The notes: generated by a model from the sequence alone, not told the origin. Shown: positions 1-9,177, counted from the stretch's first letter. The stretch: DNA of 64,000 nucleotides from an uncultured Clostridia bacterium (GCA_946182865.1 CAMHAV010000001.1:1-64000), one strand, 5' to 3'. Numbers and translations: made by a program.

Positions 1-500
1 TAAAAGAATGATTTCTGTTCATCTTGATCTAAGGAAAGGTACTGTTCCTCCATCTCCTCCAATAGATCAATTAATGAATCTACTTGTTTTTGAATAATTC
101 TGTAAGTGTTAATTAAATTTATATTTGCATCGTTAATGATAACTTCTTCCATATCAAATGAATTGACTACATCAAATAACACAGCACCTGCCCCCACCAT
201 CGGTTCGCAGTATCGTTTTATAGTTGTTCCCATTCCCGTCGGGTAAAACGTTCTTATGTCTGGTAGAAGCTGCCCTTTTCCGCCTGCCCACTTCACAAAA
301 GGTTTGGCTTTAATGAGATTGTCGTATTTTTTAGTTCTTCCGTCAATTGGTTTCTCTGAATCCACAGGAATAAGCCACATCTGACCAATTTTAACTACGT
401 TGGGTATTCTGTTTTCACTGCATAATTTGTTTACTCGTCTGTGAGAAATATTCCATTTTTCAGCAGCTTCATTTGCAGATATATATTGTACTTGAGACAT
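1..500 (-). CDS. DNA adenine methylase (Dam/D12 class) with N-terminal HTH domain, partial (runs off left edge)
   Basis: Absent from ORF track because it is cut by the window edge. Minus-strand reading from ATG at 500: MSQVQYISANEAAEKWNISHRRVNKLCSENRIPNVVKIGQMWLIPVDSEKPIDGRTKKYDNLIKAKPFVKWAGGKGQLLPDI...YCEPMVGAGAVLFDV...VIINDANINLINTY. FVKWAGGKGQLL and the EPMVGAGAVLFD region are typical of D12 N6-adenine MTases. Confidence 0.8.
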   Translation of the reverse strand, partial: MSQVQYISANEAAEKWNISHRRVNKLCSENRIPNVVKIGQMWLIPVDSEKPIDGRTKKYDNLIKAKPFVKWAGGKGQLLPDIRTFYPTGMGTTIKRYCEPMVGAGAVLFDVVNSFDMEEVIINDANINLINTYRIIQKQVDSLIDLLEEMEEQYLSLDQDEQKSFF

Positions 501-592
501 TGTATTCCTCCAAATTCATTATGCCTATATTATATTCCTGTTCGGGAACAATAGCAATAGTTTTTTTGTTTTTTTAATATCTTCTTAAATTT

Positions 593-1948
593 TTATCTTA
601 ATCGAGTATTTCGTCCTTCTCCCATCTCCATCGCCCGCTCCTGCTCCATCCAACCCCTGATCTTCGGAATATCTTCCTCAATCCGCTGGGCAACCTGCCT
701 CTGCTTGCGCAGCGGAACGAGCTTCTTTGTGATCGCTTTGGCTTGCTCTTTCAAGGCGGCAGCTTCATCTGGTGATTTCGCGCGACGCAGTTTTAGTCGC
801 ATGGAATTGCGTTCCTGCTCCAGAGAAGCTATGCGTGAATCCAAACTTTCGCGCCATGCTGTGAAATCCTGCGGGGATTGAATGTCGTTATCGCAGAGCA
901 GGTGGTATTCTTCCAGATATCGGTCGAGCTTGCGGACTTCGGCACGCATTGTGGGAGAGATCGGGCGGCTGTTTGGCTGCGATGACGCCTCGTCCGTGCT
1001 GAGTTGCAACAGCTCCACAAATATCTGGAAGAGCAGCGTGACGGAATCCATGCGCTCGGCTCTACGGAGATTTTCCTCCAGATCAAGCAGCGGCTTACGC
1101 TTTCGGGAGGGAACAACAACGGCGTACAATTCCGGCTTGCGCCAGTTTTCAAGGAGCTTTTGCCGGATAGACTCCTTGCTGTATTCCTTACCCAGGCTTT
1201 CCAGACGAACCGCCCGCCGCCAGCCTTCCGCCCTGACAGACGGATATTGGAAACGGAAATCCCGCTCAAAACGGTAGCCAAGTCCTTTCAGATACCGTTC
1301 CACCGCCTGATAGGTGCTGCTTTTTGAAATAGCCTCGTCTACGTCTTTCCGAAGCATTTCACGGTGCGTCAACTGACCGGATTGCCGTACCCAGTGCGCT
1401 TTCTTGTTGCCGTAGAAGTGACTGAACGGTATCACCGACTTCCCTTGTTCGCGGCACACTTCGTCCGAGATTTCCCGCAGCCTGATGTGATCGCGGATAT
1501 GGTTTTCAAATTTCCTGCCGGTCTTGAAGGAAACGGAATTGACCACAATGTGATTGTGAATATTGTCTGTATTCAGATGTGTGGTGACGACAATCTCATA
1601 TTCATCGCCCCACATCCGCCTCGCTGTTTCCATGCCGATCTGGTGAGCTTCTTCCGGCGTGACTTCACCTGTGACAAAGCTCTGGTAACCGTGGTAGGCA
1701 ACATTGCCTCCGAGTTTTCCGAACCGTCGCTTGGTGTCCATCATGCATTGATAGGTTCTCTGTTTCGGGCAGTTGATAGCTGAAACATACATCTTCTGGT
1801 CAGTCTTCCGGTCGTTCTCCGCATAACAAATTGTCTTCCATAAATCATCGTCCATGAATCGCTTGTCGATAGTCTTGTCGGGATTTTCCGCATAATCAAT
1901 CACATCTTTCAATCTCGACTTGACGGGCCAGAATCCTGTACTTGCCAT
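593..1948 (-). CDS. Relaxase/mobilization nuclease (MOBP/TraI-VirD2 type)
   Basis: HxDxxHxH-like motif THLNTDNIHNHIVVNSVSF; adjacent to MobC-like ORF. Confidence 0.9.
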   Translation of the reverse strand: MASTGFWPVKSRLKDVIDYAENPDKTIDKRFMDDDLWKTICYAENDRKTDQKMYVSAINCPKQRTYQCMMDTKRRFGKLGGNVAYHGYQSFVTGEVTPEEAHQIGMETARRMWGDEYEIVVTTHLNTDNIHNHIVVNSVSFKTGRKFENHIRDHIRLREISDEVCREQGKSVIPFSHFYGNKKAHWVRQSGQLTHREMLRKDVDEAISKSSTYQAVERYLKGLGYRFERDFRFQYPSVRAEGWRRAVRLESLGKEYSKESIRQKLLENWRKPELYAVVVPSRKRKPLLDLEENLRRAERMDSVTLLFQIFVELLQLSTDEASSQPNSRPISPTMRAEVRKLDRYLEEYHLLCDNDIQSPQDFTAWRESLDSRIASLEQERNSMRLKLRRAKSPDEAAALKEQAKAITKKLVPLRKQRQVAQRIEEDIPKIRGWMEQERAMEMGEGRNTRLR

Positions 1949-2256
1949 GCTGACGCCTCCTTCCGAATCTGTGCCGCCGTTTGCTTTGGCGACTCTGTAA
2001 CCGCTTGGTGGATTTCGTCGAACAGTTGTAATGCTGCTGTTTCCGTTGCCGGAGACAAGTTTCGGTTAAGCAGCTCGCTGAGCTTTGCGTTGAAGCTGTA
2101 AAAGCTGTCAGGGACAACAGTTCTCGGCACAAAGCCCAATGCCCGCTTGCGGATATATTCAGCCGCTGACAGCCCGCAGCTCCTTGCCAAATCTTCAATC
2201 TTCTGTTTCTCCTGCGGAGACACACGGAGGTACAAACGCTCCTGTTTTTCTTTCAT
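1909..2256 (-). CDS. MobC-like relaxosome accessory protein (ribbon-helix-helix)
   Basis: RLYLRVSPQEKQKIEDLARSCGLSAAEYIRKRALG typical of MobC; overlaps start of relaxase. Confidence 0.8.
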   Translation of the reverse strand: MKEKQERLYLRVSPQEKQKIEDLARSCGLSAAEYIRKRALGFVPRTVVPDSFYSFNAKLSELLNRNLSPATETAALQLFDEIHQAVTESPKQTAAQIRKEASAWQVQDSGPSSRD

Positions 2257-2306
2257 AATATCCCTTCTTTCTGTCAGATTCGGGGTTAGGGGTGTCCCTT
2301 AAATCC

Positions 2307-2331
2307 GGAACTTGCCGTACAAGTTCCCTGC
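2307..2331. other. Candidate oriT: inverted repeat GGAACTTG-ccgta-CAAGTTCC followed by CTGC
   Basis: Perfect 8-bp inverted repeat just upstream of mobC, ending at TTCCCTGC, which resembles the MOBP nic core (YATCCTG/Y). Confidence 0.45.
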
Positions 2332-2406
2332 TTGCTACAGTGTAAGACGCGCCCTTCCCTCGAAAATCTCTCGTTCTCCATTGTTTGAAAAATCCATTCT
2401 TTCCAA

Positions 2407-2549
2407 TGGCACGGAAAACCTACGTTTCCGGCACGTTTTTCTGAAAAATGGCACGAAATCAGAGCATTTTTGGCACAGAACTTTTTTCACGTGCCAGAAT
2501 CAGCCTTTTTTGGCACAAGTCTGTGCCATTTTTGCCCAATTCTGGCACG
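2407..2549. repeat. Array of 8 GGCAC[G/A] motifs (6 direct, 2 inverted) at about 20-22 bp spacing
   Basis: Motif starts at 2407, 2429, 2449, 2471, 2490(inv), 2511, 2522(inv), 2543 read directly. Confidence 0.8.
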
Positions 2550-2602
2550 AACGATAAAAGGGCGCGGAAGTCGCTTGATTCGATCTCCACACCCTTGTCC
2601 GG

Positions 2603-2983
2603 CTACGCGAAAATGATTTCAGCATTGACCATTTCGGTTGCCCTGCTGCCAATGTTGTTCATCGTCTGTACCCATAGCATTTGATTTTCGGCTTTGAGCT
2701 GTTCGGTGACACCTTCCTTTGCGGCAAGTGCCGTTACTGCCCGAAAATAGAAATCCGTTGCCCGCCTGTCGATATCCGCGAGATAGGAATGCAGCTTTCC
2801 GCTGGTCAACAGATTGGTGTAGTGTACCTGCTTGTACTGCCTGATATAATCCAAATGCCGCCTGCCCCAAGTGCCTATTGGCTCGGTGGATTCTTCTTCC
2901 TGTGTTGGCACCAGATTCGGGAGAAGGTAATCTCCATGCTGTGAATAAGTACCGCCCATTTCTTCAAAAAATGTTTGAATCAT
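2603..2983 (-). CDS. TnpV-like transposon-encoded protein
   Basis: MIQTFFEEMGGTYSQHGDYLLPNL...GRRHLDYIRQYKQVHYTNLLTSGKLHSYLADIDRRA resembles TnpV proteins. Confidence 0.75.
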   Translation of the reverse strand: MIQTFFEEMGGTYSQHGDYLLPNLVPTQEEESTEPIGTWGRRHLDYIRQYKQVHYTNLLTSGKLHSYLADIDRRATDFYFRAVTALAAKEGVTEQLKAENQMLWVQTMNNIGSRATEMVNAEIIFA

Positions 2984-3033
2984 TTTCCATTCCTGCCTTT
3001 CTTCTTAATTGATTTTTTGTGATCATTCCTGTC

Positions 3034-3114
3034 TGTGACGGTTGTGACGATTGTGACGGTTAATTTACACCCCCTACTATCAAAATCATCGTCACAACCG
3101 TCACAATCGTCACG
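3034..3114. repeat. Iteron module A: 3x TGTGACGRT direct then 3x inverted
   Basis: TGTGACGGT/TGTGACGAT/TGTGACGGT at 3034-3060; ATCGTCACA/ACCGTCACA/ATCGTCACG at 3088-3114. Confidence 0.9.
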
Positions 3115-3209
3115 CCTCTCAATTTTTTGTCTTGTTATGATGCTTTTATATTTATACATTATCAGTATAGCTCATAAAAAGTGGTAAGATCAATGTGAAT
3201 AAAACTTTC

Positions 3210-3292
3210 TGTGACGGTTGTGACGATTGTGACGGTTAAATTGACACCCCCTACTTTCAAATTCATCGTCACAACCGTCACGCATCGTCACG
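3210..3292. repeat. Iteron module B: second copy of the paired triplets
   Basis: TGTGACGGT/TGTGACGAT/TGTGACGGT at 3210-3236; ATCGTCACA/ACCGTCACG/c/ATCGTCACG at 3265-3292. Confidence 0.9.
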
Positions 3293-4430
3293 CCTGATTC
3301 AATGTCAGTGTAATGAATCTGCCGTCGCGTTTTCGGAAGGTTTCATACCTTACTCCAAATTCATTCAGCAGCCTTCCCGCGATGACATTCAGTTTCTTAG
3401 TCAAGGCATTGGGCGAAAGGTCGGAATGGAGAAGTGCTGCCAAATCTGTTGCAGTTCCCTGCCATTTCGGGCAGTCTGGCGTGATGTGCTTTGCAATCTC
3501 CACAAGGAGTGGTTCGGGCGGCTCTTTCCATAATTCCACTTCGGCTTTTACCAGTTCCCATGTCAGGTTTTCCGCATTTCGTACAAGCTCCAGTCGCTGG
3601 TCTTGCTGATCTCTGCCTGAAATATCCAGTGTCGCTTTGTTGGAGGTGCGTTTTTCTTTTTGGAGGATAAAGGCTCCGTCAGCCGCGCCGAGCAATCCGT
3701 TGGTACCGGAGATCATATCGAAGGAATCGTCGGATTTCTGCTTTCGCGTGTGGTGAACGAGGATGATACACACTCCCGTTTTTTCGGCTATTTCTTTCAT
3801 TGCTGTTATAAATTCGTAATCTCTCTGGTAGCTGTAATCGGAGCCGACGTCACGAACCTTTTGCAGCGTGTCAATGATAATCAGTCGTGTGTCTTGGTGT
3901 CGGTTGATGAATCCCTGAATCTGTTCGCATAAGCCGTCACCCAAGTGGTGGGAGTTCACCGCGAAGTGAAGATTATCTGTTGTTTCCGTGCCGAACATCT
4001 TGTACATTCGCCTTTGCAATCGGCAGTAATCGTCTTCCAGTGCGAAATACAGGACGGTGCTTTGTCTGACGGGAAACTGCTTCCAGAGTGGAATACCTGT
4101 GCTGACGTGGTAAGCAAGCTGCGCCATCAGGAAGCTCTTTCCCAGCTTCGGCGCTCCAACGAACAGATACACGCCGGAATTGAGCAATCCTTCCACAATC
4201 GGCGGTTTCAAGCTGTAAACCGAATTATACAACTCGTTCATCGTGATTGTGTCGACATATTCTTCATCAAAGTCCAGATTTTGATAATCAAAATCATTTT
4301 CGTAATTTGCTTCAAAACTATTGCTTTTTTCGTCATAATCGGTTATACTATTACCGTAATCGTTATTTGACTGCTCTTCATCTGCGCCAACAGATGGGTT
4401 AAGAGCGGTCATTTCTTTTTCATATGCCAT
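3288..4430 (-). CDS. RepA-like AAA ATPase (RecA-fold, AAA_25 type)
   Basis: Walker A VGAPKLGKSFLMAQLA, Walker B RLIIIDTLQ, ILVHHTRK; beside iteron modules. Confidence 0.8.
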   Translation of the reverse strand: MAYEKEMTALNPSVGADEEQSNNDYGNSITDYDEKSNSFEANYENDFDYQNLDFDEEYVDTITMNELYNSVYSLKPPIVEGLLNSGVYLFVGAPKLGKSFLMAQLAYHVSTGIPLWKQFPVRQSTVLYFALEDDYCRLQRRMYKMFGTETTDNLHFAVNSHHLGDGLCEQIQGFINRHQDTRLIIIDTLQKVRDVGSDYSYQRDYEFITAMKEIAEKTGVCIILVHHTRKQKSDDSFDMISGTNGLLGAADGAFILQKEKRTSNKATLDISGRDQQDQRLELVRNAENLTWELVKAEVELWKEPPEPLLVEIAKHITPDCPKWQGTATDLAALLHSDLSPNALTKKLNVIAGRLLNEFGVRYETFRKRDGRFITLTLNQA

Positions 4431-4754
4431 CTACACTTCTCCTTTCATTTCGCCGAGAATAGTGGCAATCATTCCGATCAGTTCATTAAGCTCATCTGAA
4501 ATCTCGCTGCTATCGCTGATACGCTGCAATTCCTGCAATATCCGGCTCATTTCGATTCGGAGTGCTTTGTAAACTCTCGGATTGCTCTCCACCGTAATCT
4601 CTCGGTCAGCCAGTCGCTTCATAATATAATCCTGCTTCGTCAGCCCTGACAGGGCAACCAATCTGTCAAGCTGCTGCGCTTCTTCCGGCGACGCCCGAAA
4701 ACTCACCATGACGTTTCGCCACCGATTCTTCGCGTCAACACGTTTGGCGGACAT
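4431..4754 (-). CDS. Ribbon-helix-helix accessory protein of the element
   Basis: VMVSFRASPEEAQQLDRLVALSGLTKQDYIMKRLADREI resembles RHH mobilization/regulatory proteins. Confidence 0.6.
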   Translation of the reverse strand: MSAKRVDAKNRWRNVMVSFRASPEEAQQLDRLVALSGLTKQDYIMKRLADREITVESNPRVYKALRIEMSRILQELQRISDSSEISDELNELIGMIATILGEMKGEV

Positions 4755-4756
4755 TT

Positions 4757-5836
4757 TTATGCGTCCTCCTTTCTGAAATTGTTGAGTTTATCTGCCATAT
4801 CCGTCTGTGTGGACGGAAACAGATGCGCATAATTGTAGGTGATATTGATACTCTCGTGTCCCACTCGGTCGGCAATCGCCACCGCGGAATATCCCATCTC
4901 AATCAGGAGTGAAATGTGACTGTGGCGCAGATCGTGAATTCTGATCTTCTTTACGCCTGCTATCTCCGCGCCTCGCGCCATTTCGTGAGTAAGATAGCTT
5001 TTGGTTATCTCAAAGATTCTGTCCTTGTCGCCGATCTGGTAAAGGTGTTTCAGATAATCCTGCATTTCCTCCACCAGAAACTGCGGCATTTTGACGGTTC
5101 GATTGCTTTTGGGCGTTTTCGGGTCGGTAATGATGTCCCGTTTGTCAATCCGCTGATAGGATTTGTTGATCGTCACCGTGCCTCGTTCAAAGTCGAAATC
5201 TTCGGGCGTGAGTGCCAGCAGCTCTCCTTCGCGGATTCCACACCAGTAGAGCATTTCAAAGGCGTAAAATGAAATCGGTTTATCCATAATGGCAAAGGAG
5301 AATTTTTTGTATTCCTCCTGCGTCCAGAAGAGCATTTCCCTCGCTTTCGCTTTTCCCATATTTCCCACCTTTGCGGCGGGATTTTCTTTTAGTCCGTAAA
5401 ACTTTACCGCATGGTTGAATAACGCGCTGAGCTGATTGTGGACGGTTTTGAGATAAACAGGAGAATACGGCTTGCCGTTCTTGTCCTTGCCGTCCAGCAT
5501 GGTGTTCTGCCACGCTATCACGTCCTTGGGCTGAATTTCGCTCATTTTTCGCTTGCCGAAGTAAGGCATAATCTTGGTTCGGAGAATATGCTCCTTTGTG
5601 TGCCATGTGTTTTCCTTCATTCGGCTTCTCATGTCGGCGGTGTAGGTTTCCACAAAACTCTCAAACGTCATATCCAAGTCCGCTTCGCTTTTGTTCTGCT
5701 GTTCGCGTTCCCACGCCTGTGCTTCCCGCTTGGTGGCAAATCCTCGCTTGGTAGATTGCTTCCGGTTTCCCTGCCAATCCGTGTATCGGTAACATACCCT
5801 CCACGTGTTGGTCTTTGTGTCCTTGTAGACTGACAA
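4757..5836 (-). CDS. Tyrosine site-specific integrase
   Basis: Phage-integrase fold with catalytic R...HDLRHSHISLLIEMG...VGHESINITYNYAHL. Confidence 0.95.
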   Translation of the reverse strand: MSVYKDTKTNTWRVCYRYTDWQGNRKQSTKRGFATKREAQAWEREQQNKSEADLDMTFESFVETYTADMRSRMKENTWHTKEHILRTKIMPYFGKRKMSEIQPKDVIAWQNTMLDGKDKNGKPYSPVYLKTVHNQLSALFNHAVKFYGLKENPAAKVGNMGKAKAREMLFWTQEEYKKFSFAIMDKPISFYAFEMLYWCGIREGELLALTPEDFDFERGTVTINKSYQRIDKRDIITDPKTPKSNRTVKMPQFLVEEMQDYLKHLYQIGDKDRIFEITKSYLTHEMARGAEIAGVKKIRIHDLRHSHISLLIEMGYSAVAIADRVGHESINITYNYAHLFPSTQTDMADKLNNFRKEDA

Positions 5837-6034
5837 TTACTTTTCCTCCTTCTTTGGCTGCATGTAGCAGGTTCTTTCCAAAAAATACTGGCGGTTGACT
5901 TTTCCGGAAATCGTGATGTATCCTTTTTCACGCAATTCCCGATTGAGCTTCTGGACGATTTTGTAGGCATAAGATTTGGATACTCCCAATTCCACCGCTA
6001 CTTCCTCGACTCTCATGAATAATGTGTTTTCCAT
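5837..6034 (-). CDS. Excisionase-like HTH protein
   Basis: Short HTH ORF (VEEVAVELGVSKSYAYKIVQKLNREL) immediately upstream of the integrase. Confidence 0.75.
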   Translation of the reverse strand: MENTLFMRVEEVAVELGVSKSYAYKIVQKLNRELREKGYITISGKVNRQYFLERTCYMQPKKEEK

Positions 6035-6075
6035 TTTTGAAGCCTCACTTTCTAATCAAATATCTCAGTTTATAA

Positions 6076-6209
6076 ACTAACTTCTGCGTTAGTCTTTAGA
6101 ATCTACTTATATTATAACTAACTCGCAAGCCAATGTCAAGTAGTTTTTCAAAAAAATACTCACTTTGGAATTATTTTTTCTTGACACTGACTAACTTGTA
6201 TGTTATATT
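6076..6209. promoter_or_regulatory. Divergent promoters with shared ACTAAC/GTTAGT operators (xis-int versus XRE regulator)
   Basis: Minus: TTGACA-17-TATAAT (6139..6111). Plus: TTGACA-17-TATATT (6181-6209). ACTAAC-n6-GTTAGT at 6076-6093, half-site at 6117-6122, ACTAAC-n6-GTTATA at 6190-6207. Confidence 0.8.
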
Positions 6210-6244
6210 TTATTTAGCTTAGGTTATACAGGAGATGTTAAACT

Positions 6245-6988
6245 ATGTTTCTTGGTGAAAAAATTGCTTTCTTCCGCAAAATGCACGGAATGACACAGAA
6301 GATTCTCGGTTTGAAGATGGGATTGTCACCTCAAAATGCCGACGCGAGAATCGCACAGTATGAATGCGGGGCGCGCACACCAAAACCGGAGATGATCAGG
6401 TCATTCGCACTTGCTCTCGGCGTTTCACCGTATGCCCTTCGGGTACCGGATTCACAGGACGTAATGCTGCTCATGCACATATTGTTCGATTGGGAAGACT
6501 CATTCGGTTTACACGTCCAGATGATCGACGGAAAACCGCATTTAGCCATTGAAGATACCGAAACACCCAACAGACAGCTTTTTACGTATTTACTTACCGA
6601 GTGGTATGAGCAGTATGAAAAGTACCGTTCCGGCGAAATGCTGCAAGATGAATATGATGAATGGCGTTATCTTTATCCGATGTTTGACACCAATGTTCAT
6701 ATGCCAAGCAAAAAGGCTCTCGATCACTGGTTTGACACGGTAGAAGCATATAAAGAAGCAGAGACCAAGAAAAAGAAATCAAAAGCGAGGAAAAAAGCAA
6801 CCGAAGAAATCCATTCCGGTACTACATCTTTCAACGAGGAATACATCGCTTCCCAGCAGTCCGCCGGATTAATACCTATGACAGACGAAACAGATGATTC
6901 TGACAGTCAAGCAGATTCTTTGCCAAGCGATGAATCCGGCGCAAAAAAGCCGAAGCGATACAAAGTCATTCGCGGGTTCAAAAAATAA
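6245..6988 (+). CDS. XRE-family transcriptional regulator
   Basis: N-terminal HTH: GEKIAFFRKMHGMTQKILGLKMG...AQYECGARTPKPEMI. Confidence 0.85.
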   Translation: MFLGEKIAFFRKMHGMTQKILGLKMGLSPQNADARIAQYECGARTPKPEMIRSFALALGVSPYALRVPDSQDVMLLMHILFDWEDSFGLHVQMIDGKPHLAIEDTETPNRQLFTYLLTEWYEQYEKYRSGEMLQDEYDEWRYLYPMFDTNVHMPSKKALDHWFDTVEAYKEAETKKKKSKARKKATEEIHSGTTSFNEEYIASQQSAGLIPMTDETDDSDSQADSLPSDESGAKKPKRYKVIRGFKK

Positions 6989-6997
6989 ATGCAAAAA

Positions 6998-7057
6998 GAG
7001 CTAACAGACAGAAAGTGTTTGAAATATATAACACTCAAAATCTGTTAGCTCTTTATT
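6998..7057 (+). terminator. Intrinsic terminator after XRE gene
   Basis: AGAGCTAACAGA ... TCTGTTAGCTCTTTATT. Confidence 0.75.
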
Positions 7058-7159
7058 ATTGGAATAATACGATTTTTAGAAAATGTTGTCAAATCGTTGT
7101 CATTAGTACGCTAAAGCCGTAGAAACCGCGCAAAATGAAGGTTCTTAGGCTTGTCGCCA

Positions 7160-8695
7160 CTATTCCCACTCGATCGTAGCGGGTGGCTTGCTGGTAATAT
7201 CGTAGACAATTCTGTTGATATGTTTAACCTCATTGACAATGCGATTGGAAGCAGTTTCCAGAACGTCATAAGGAATGCGCGCCCAATCGGCGGTCATAAA
7301 GTCGATGGTCTTAACGGCGCGGAGGGCAACTGTATAATCGTAGGTTCTCGCGTCGCCCATGACGCCCACCGAACGCATATCGGTGAGAACGGCGAAGTAC
7401 TGGTTGATGTCCCTGTCAAGGCCTGCCTTGGCAATTTCCTCGCGGAAGATCGCGTCGGCCTCGCGCAGAATGCTGAGCTTGTATTCCGTGATTTCCCCAA
7501 GGCATCTCACGGCAAGACCGGGACCAGGGAAAGGCTGGCGGAATACGAGATAATCCGGAATACCCAGTTCCAATCCCGCGCGTCGCACCTCGTCCTTAAA
7601 CAGATAGCGCAGCGGTTCGACAATTTCCTCAAAGTCAATGTGTTCCGGCAGTCCGCCGACATTGTGATGGCTCTTGATGTTCGCCGCGTCGCCGGTGCCG
7701 CTCTCGATGACGTCGGGATAAATGGTACCCTGCACCAAATAATCCACCTTGCCGATCTTCTTGGCTTCCGCCTCGAACACGCGGATAAATTCCTCGCCAA
7801 TGATCTTGCGTTTCTTTTCGGGTTCGGTCACGCCCGCCAGATTGCCGAGAAATCTGTCCTGCGCGTTGACACGAATCATATTGATATCAAACTGCTCCTT
7901 GAAGACCTTCTCGACCTCGTCGCCCTCATTCTTGCGAAGCAATCCGTTGTCCACAAAGATGCAGGTAAGCTGCTTTCCGACAGCCTTGTGAATCATCACA
8001 GCGGCCACAGAGCTGTCCACGCCGCCCGACAATGCGCAAAGCACCTTCTTGTCTCCTATCTTCTCCCGCAGCGCCGCAACGGTTTCATCCACAAAGGACT
8101 CCATCGTCCAGTCACCCGCCGCCCGGCATACGTCATAAAGGAAAGAATGCAGCATTTTGTCGCCCTCGGCAGTGTGCTGCACTTCGAGATGGAACTGCAC
8201 CGCGTAAAGATTCCTTTCGGGGTTCTCCATCGCAGCCACGGGGCAGGCGTCACTGTGGGCAGAGGAAACAAAGCCCTCCGGAAGCTTCGCGATATAGTCG
8301 GTGTGGCTCATCCACACCACAGTATTTTCCGCCACCTCTTTGAACAGGGGGGAAGTCTTGTCCGGCACGATTTCGGTCTTGCCGTATTCGCGCACCGGCG
8401 CCGCCTTGACCTCGCCGCCGAGCAAATGCGCCATTAACTGCGCGCCGTAGCAAATGCCCAGCACAGGAACGCCCAAGTCAAATATGGCGGGCGAATATTT
8501 CGGGGCGGCTTCCTCATAAACGCTGTTGGGTCCGCCGGTAAAGATAATGCCTATATAGCCCTCCGCCTTGATCTGGTCGATAGGCGTCTTGTAGGGCTTC
8601 ACTTCAGCATACACACCCAGATCACGCACACGCCGCGCGATAAGCTGGTTATACTGTCCGCCAAAATCCAGAACCAGTATTTTCTGATGTTCCAC
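7160..8695 (-). CDS. guaA: GMP synthase (glutamine-hydrolysing)
   Basis: GATase ([15 protein letters not shown]) plus ATP-PPase SGGVDSS; C-terminus KPPATIEWE. Confidence 0.98.
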   Translation of the reverse strand: MEHQKILVLDFGGQYNQLIARRVRDLGVYAEVKPYKTPIDQIKAEGYIGIIFTGGPNSVYEEAAPKYSPAIFDLGVPVLGICYGAQLMAHLLGGEVKAAPVREYGKTEIVPDKTSPLFKEVAENTVVWMSHTDYIAKLPEGFVSSAHSDACPVAAMENPERNLYAVQFHLEVQHTAEGDKMLHSFLYDVCRAAGDWTMESFVDETVAALREKIGDKKVLCALSGGVDSSVAAVMIHKAVGKQLTCIFVDNGLLRKNEGDEVEKVFKEQFDINMIRVNAQDRFLGNLAGVTEPEKKRKIIGEEFIRVFEAEAKKIGKVDYLVQGTIYPDVIESGTGDAANIKSHHNVGGLPEHIDFEEIVEPLRYLFKDEVRRAGLELGIPDYLVFRQPFPGPGLAVRCLGEITEYKLSILREADAIFREEIAKAGLDRDINQYFAVLTDMRSVGVMGDARTYDYTVALRAVKTIDFMTADWARIPYDVLETASNRIVNEVKHINRIVYDITSKPPATIEWE

Positions 8696-8832
8696 ACTAT
8701 CACGTTCCTTTGCCGTTTATTTTTCATTTATATTAGAATATTTTACAACAGTTTTGTCTGCTTTGCAAGGTCAATATCCGATAAATTTTCATTCACATTC
8801 CGTGCAAAAACAGGGGATTGCGCTAAATGCGG

Positions 8833-9177
8833 TCAGATAACCTTTAATTCAATGCCCAGCACGCCGTATTGCGCCTGCTTCTCCGGCGAATAATACGCGT
8901 CCATATCCTCCGGCTTGGCGTCGGGCAGCTGATCCTCCGTATAGCCGCAGGCGAGCAGCGGCAAGGCTTCATACAGCCGGGCAAAGGACGGAAATCGGTG
9001 CAGTGCGATTACCTCCGTCAATACGGTTTCTTCGGGACGTGCCAGACTGCGGAATACAATCCTGTCCCCCACCTTGACCTGCTGCCTTTTTTCGTCGTTC
9101 AGCCGCAGTTCGATGGTCTTTTTGCCGTCTCTGATCTGTTCAAACGGCGCCTTGTTTAATTTCATTTCGTGTGTCAT
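8833..9177 (-). CDS. ASCH domain protein
   Basis: MKLNKAPFEQIRDGKKTIELRLNDEKRQQVKVGDRIVF. Confidence 0.8.
   Translation of the reverse strand: MTHEMKLNKAPFEQIRDGKKTIELRLNDEKRQQVKVGDRIVFRSLARPEETVLTEVIALHRFPSFARLYEALPLLACGYTEDQLPDAKPEDMDAYYSPEKQAQYGVLGIELKVI

Larger units (their letters stand above)
1..7160. mobile_element. Right-hand part of an integrative mobilizable/conjugative element at the guaA 3' end
   Basis: int, xis, relaxase, mobC, repA-like and XRE genes lie directly against the last codons of guaA; left end is outside the window. Confidence 0.85.

Noticed and set aside
4086-4095. GAGTGGAATA, resembling the guaA-end sequence GAGTGGGAATA, as a left attachment site
   Set aside because: Inside the repA-like coding sequence, with a base missing; the element clearly continues further left.
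7151-8437. 428-aa plus-strand ORF antisense to guaA
   Set aside because: Antisense shadow of guaA.
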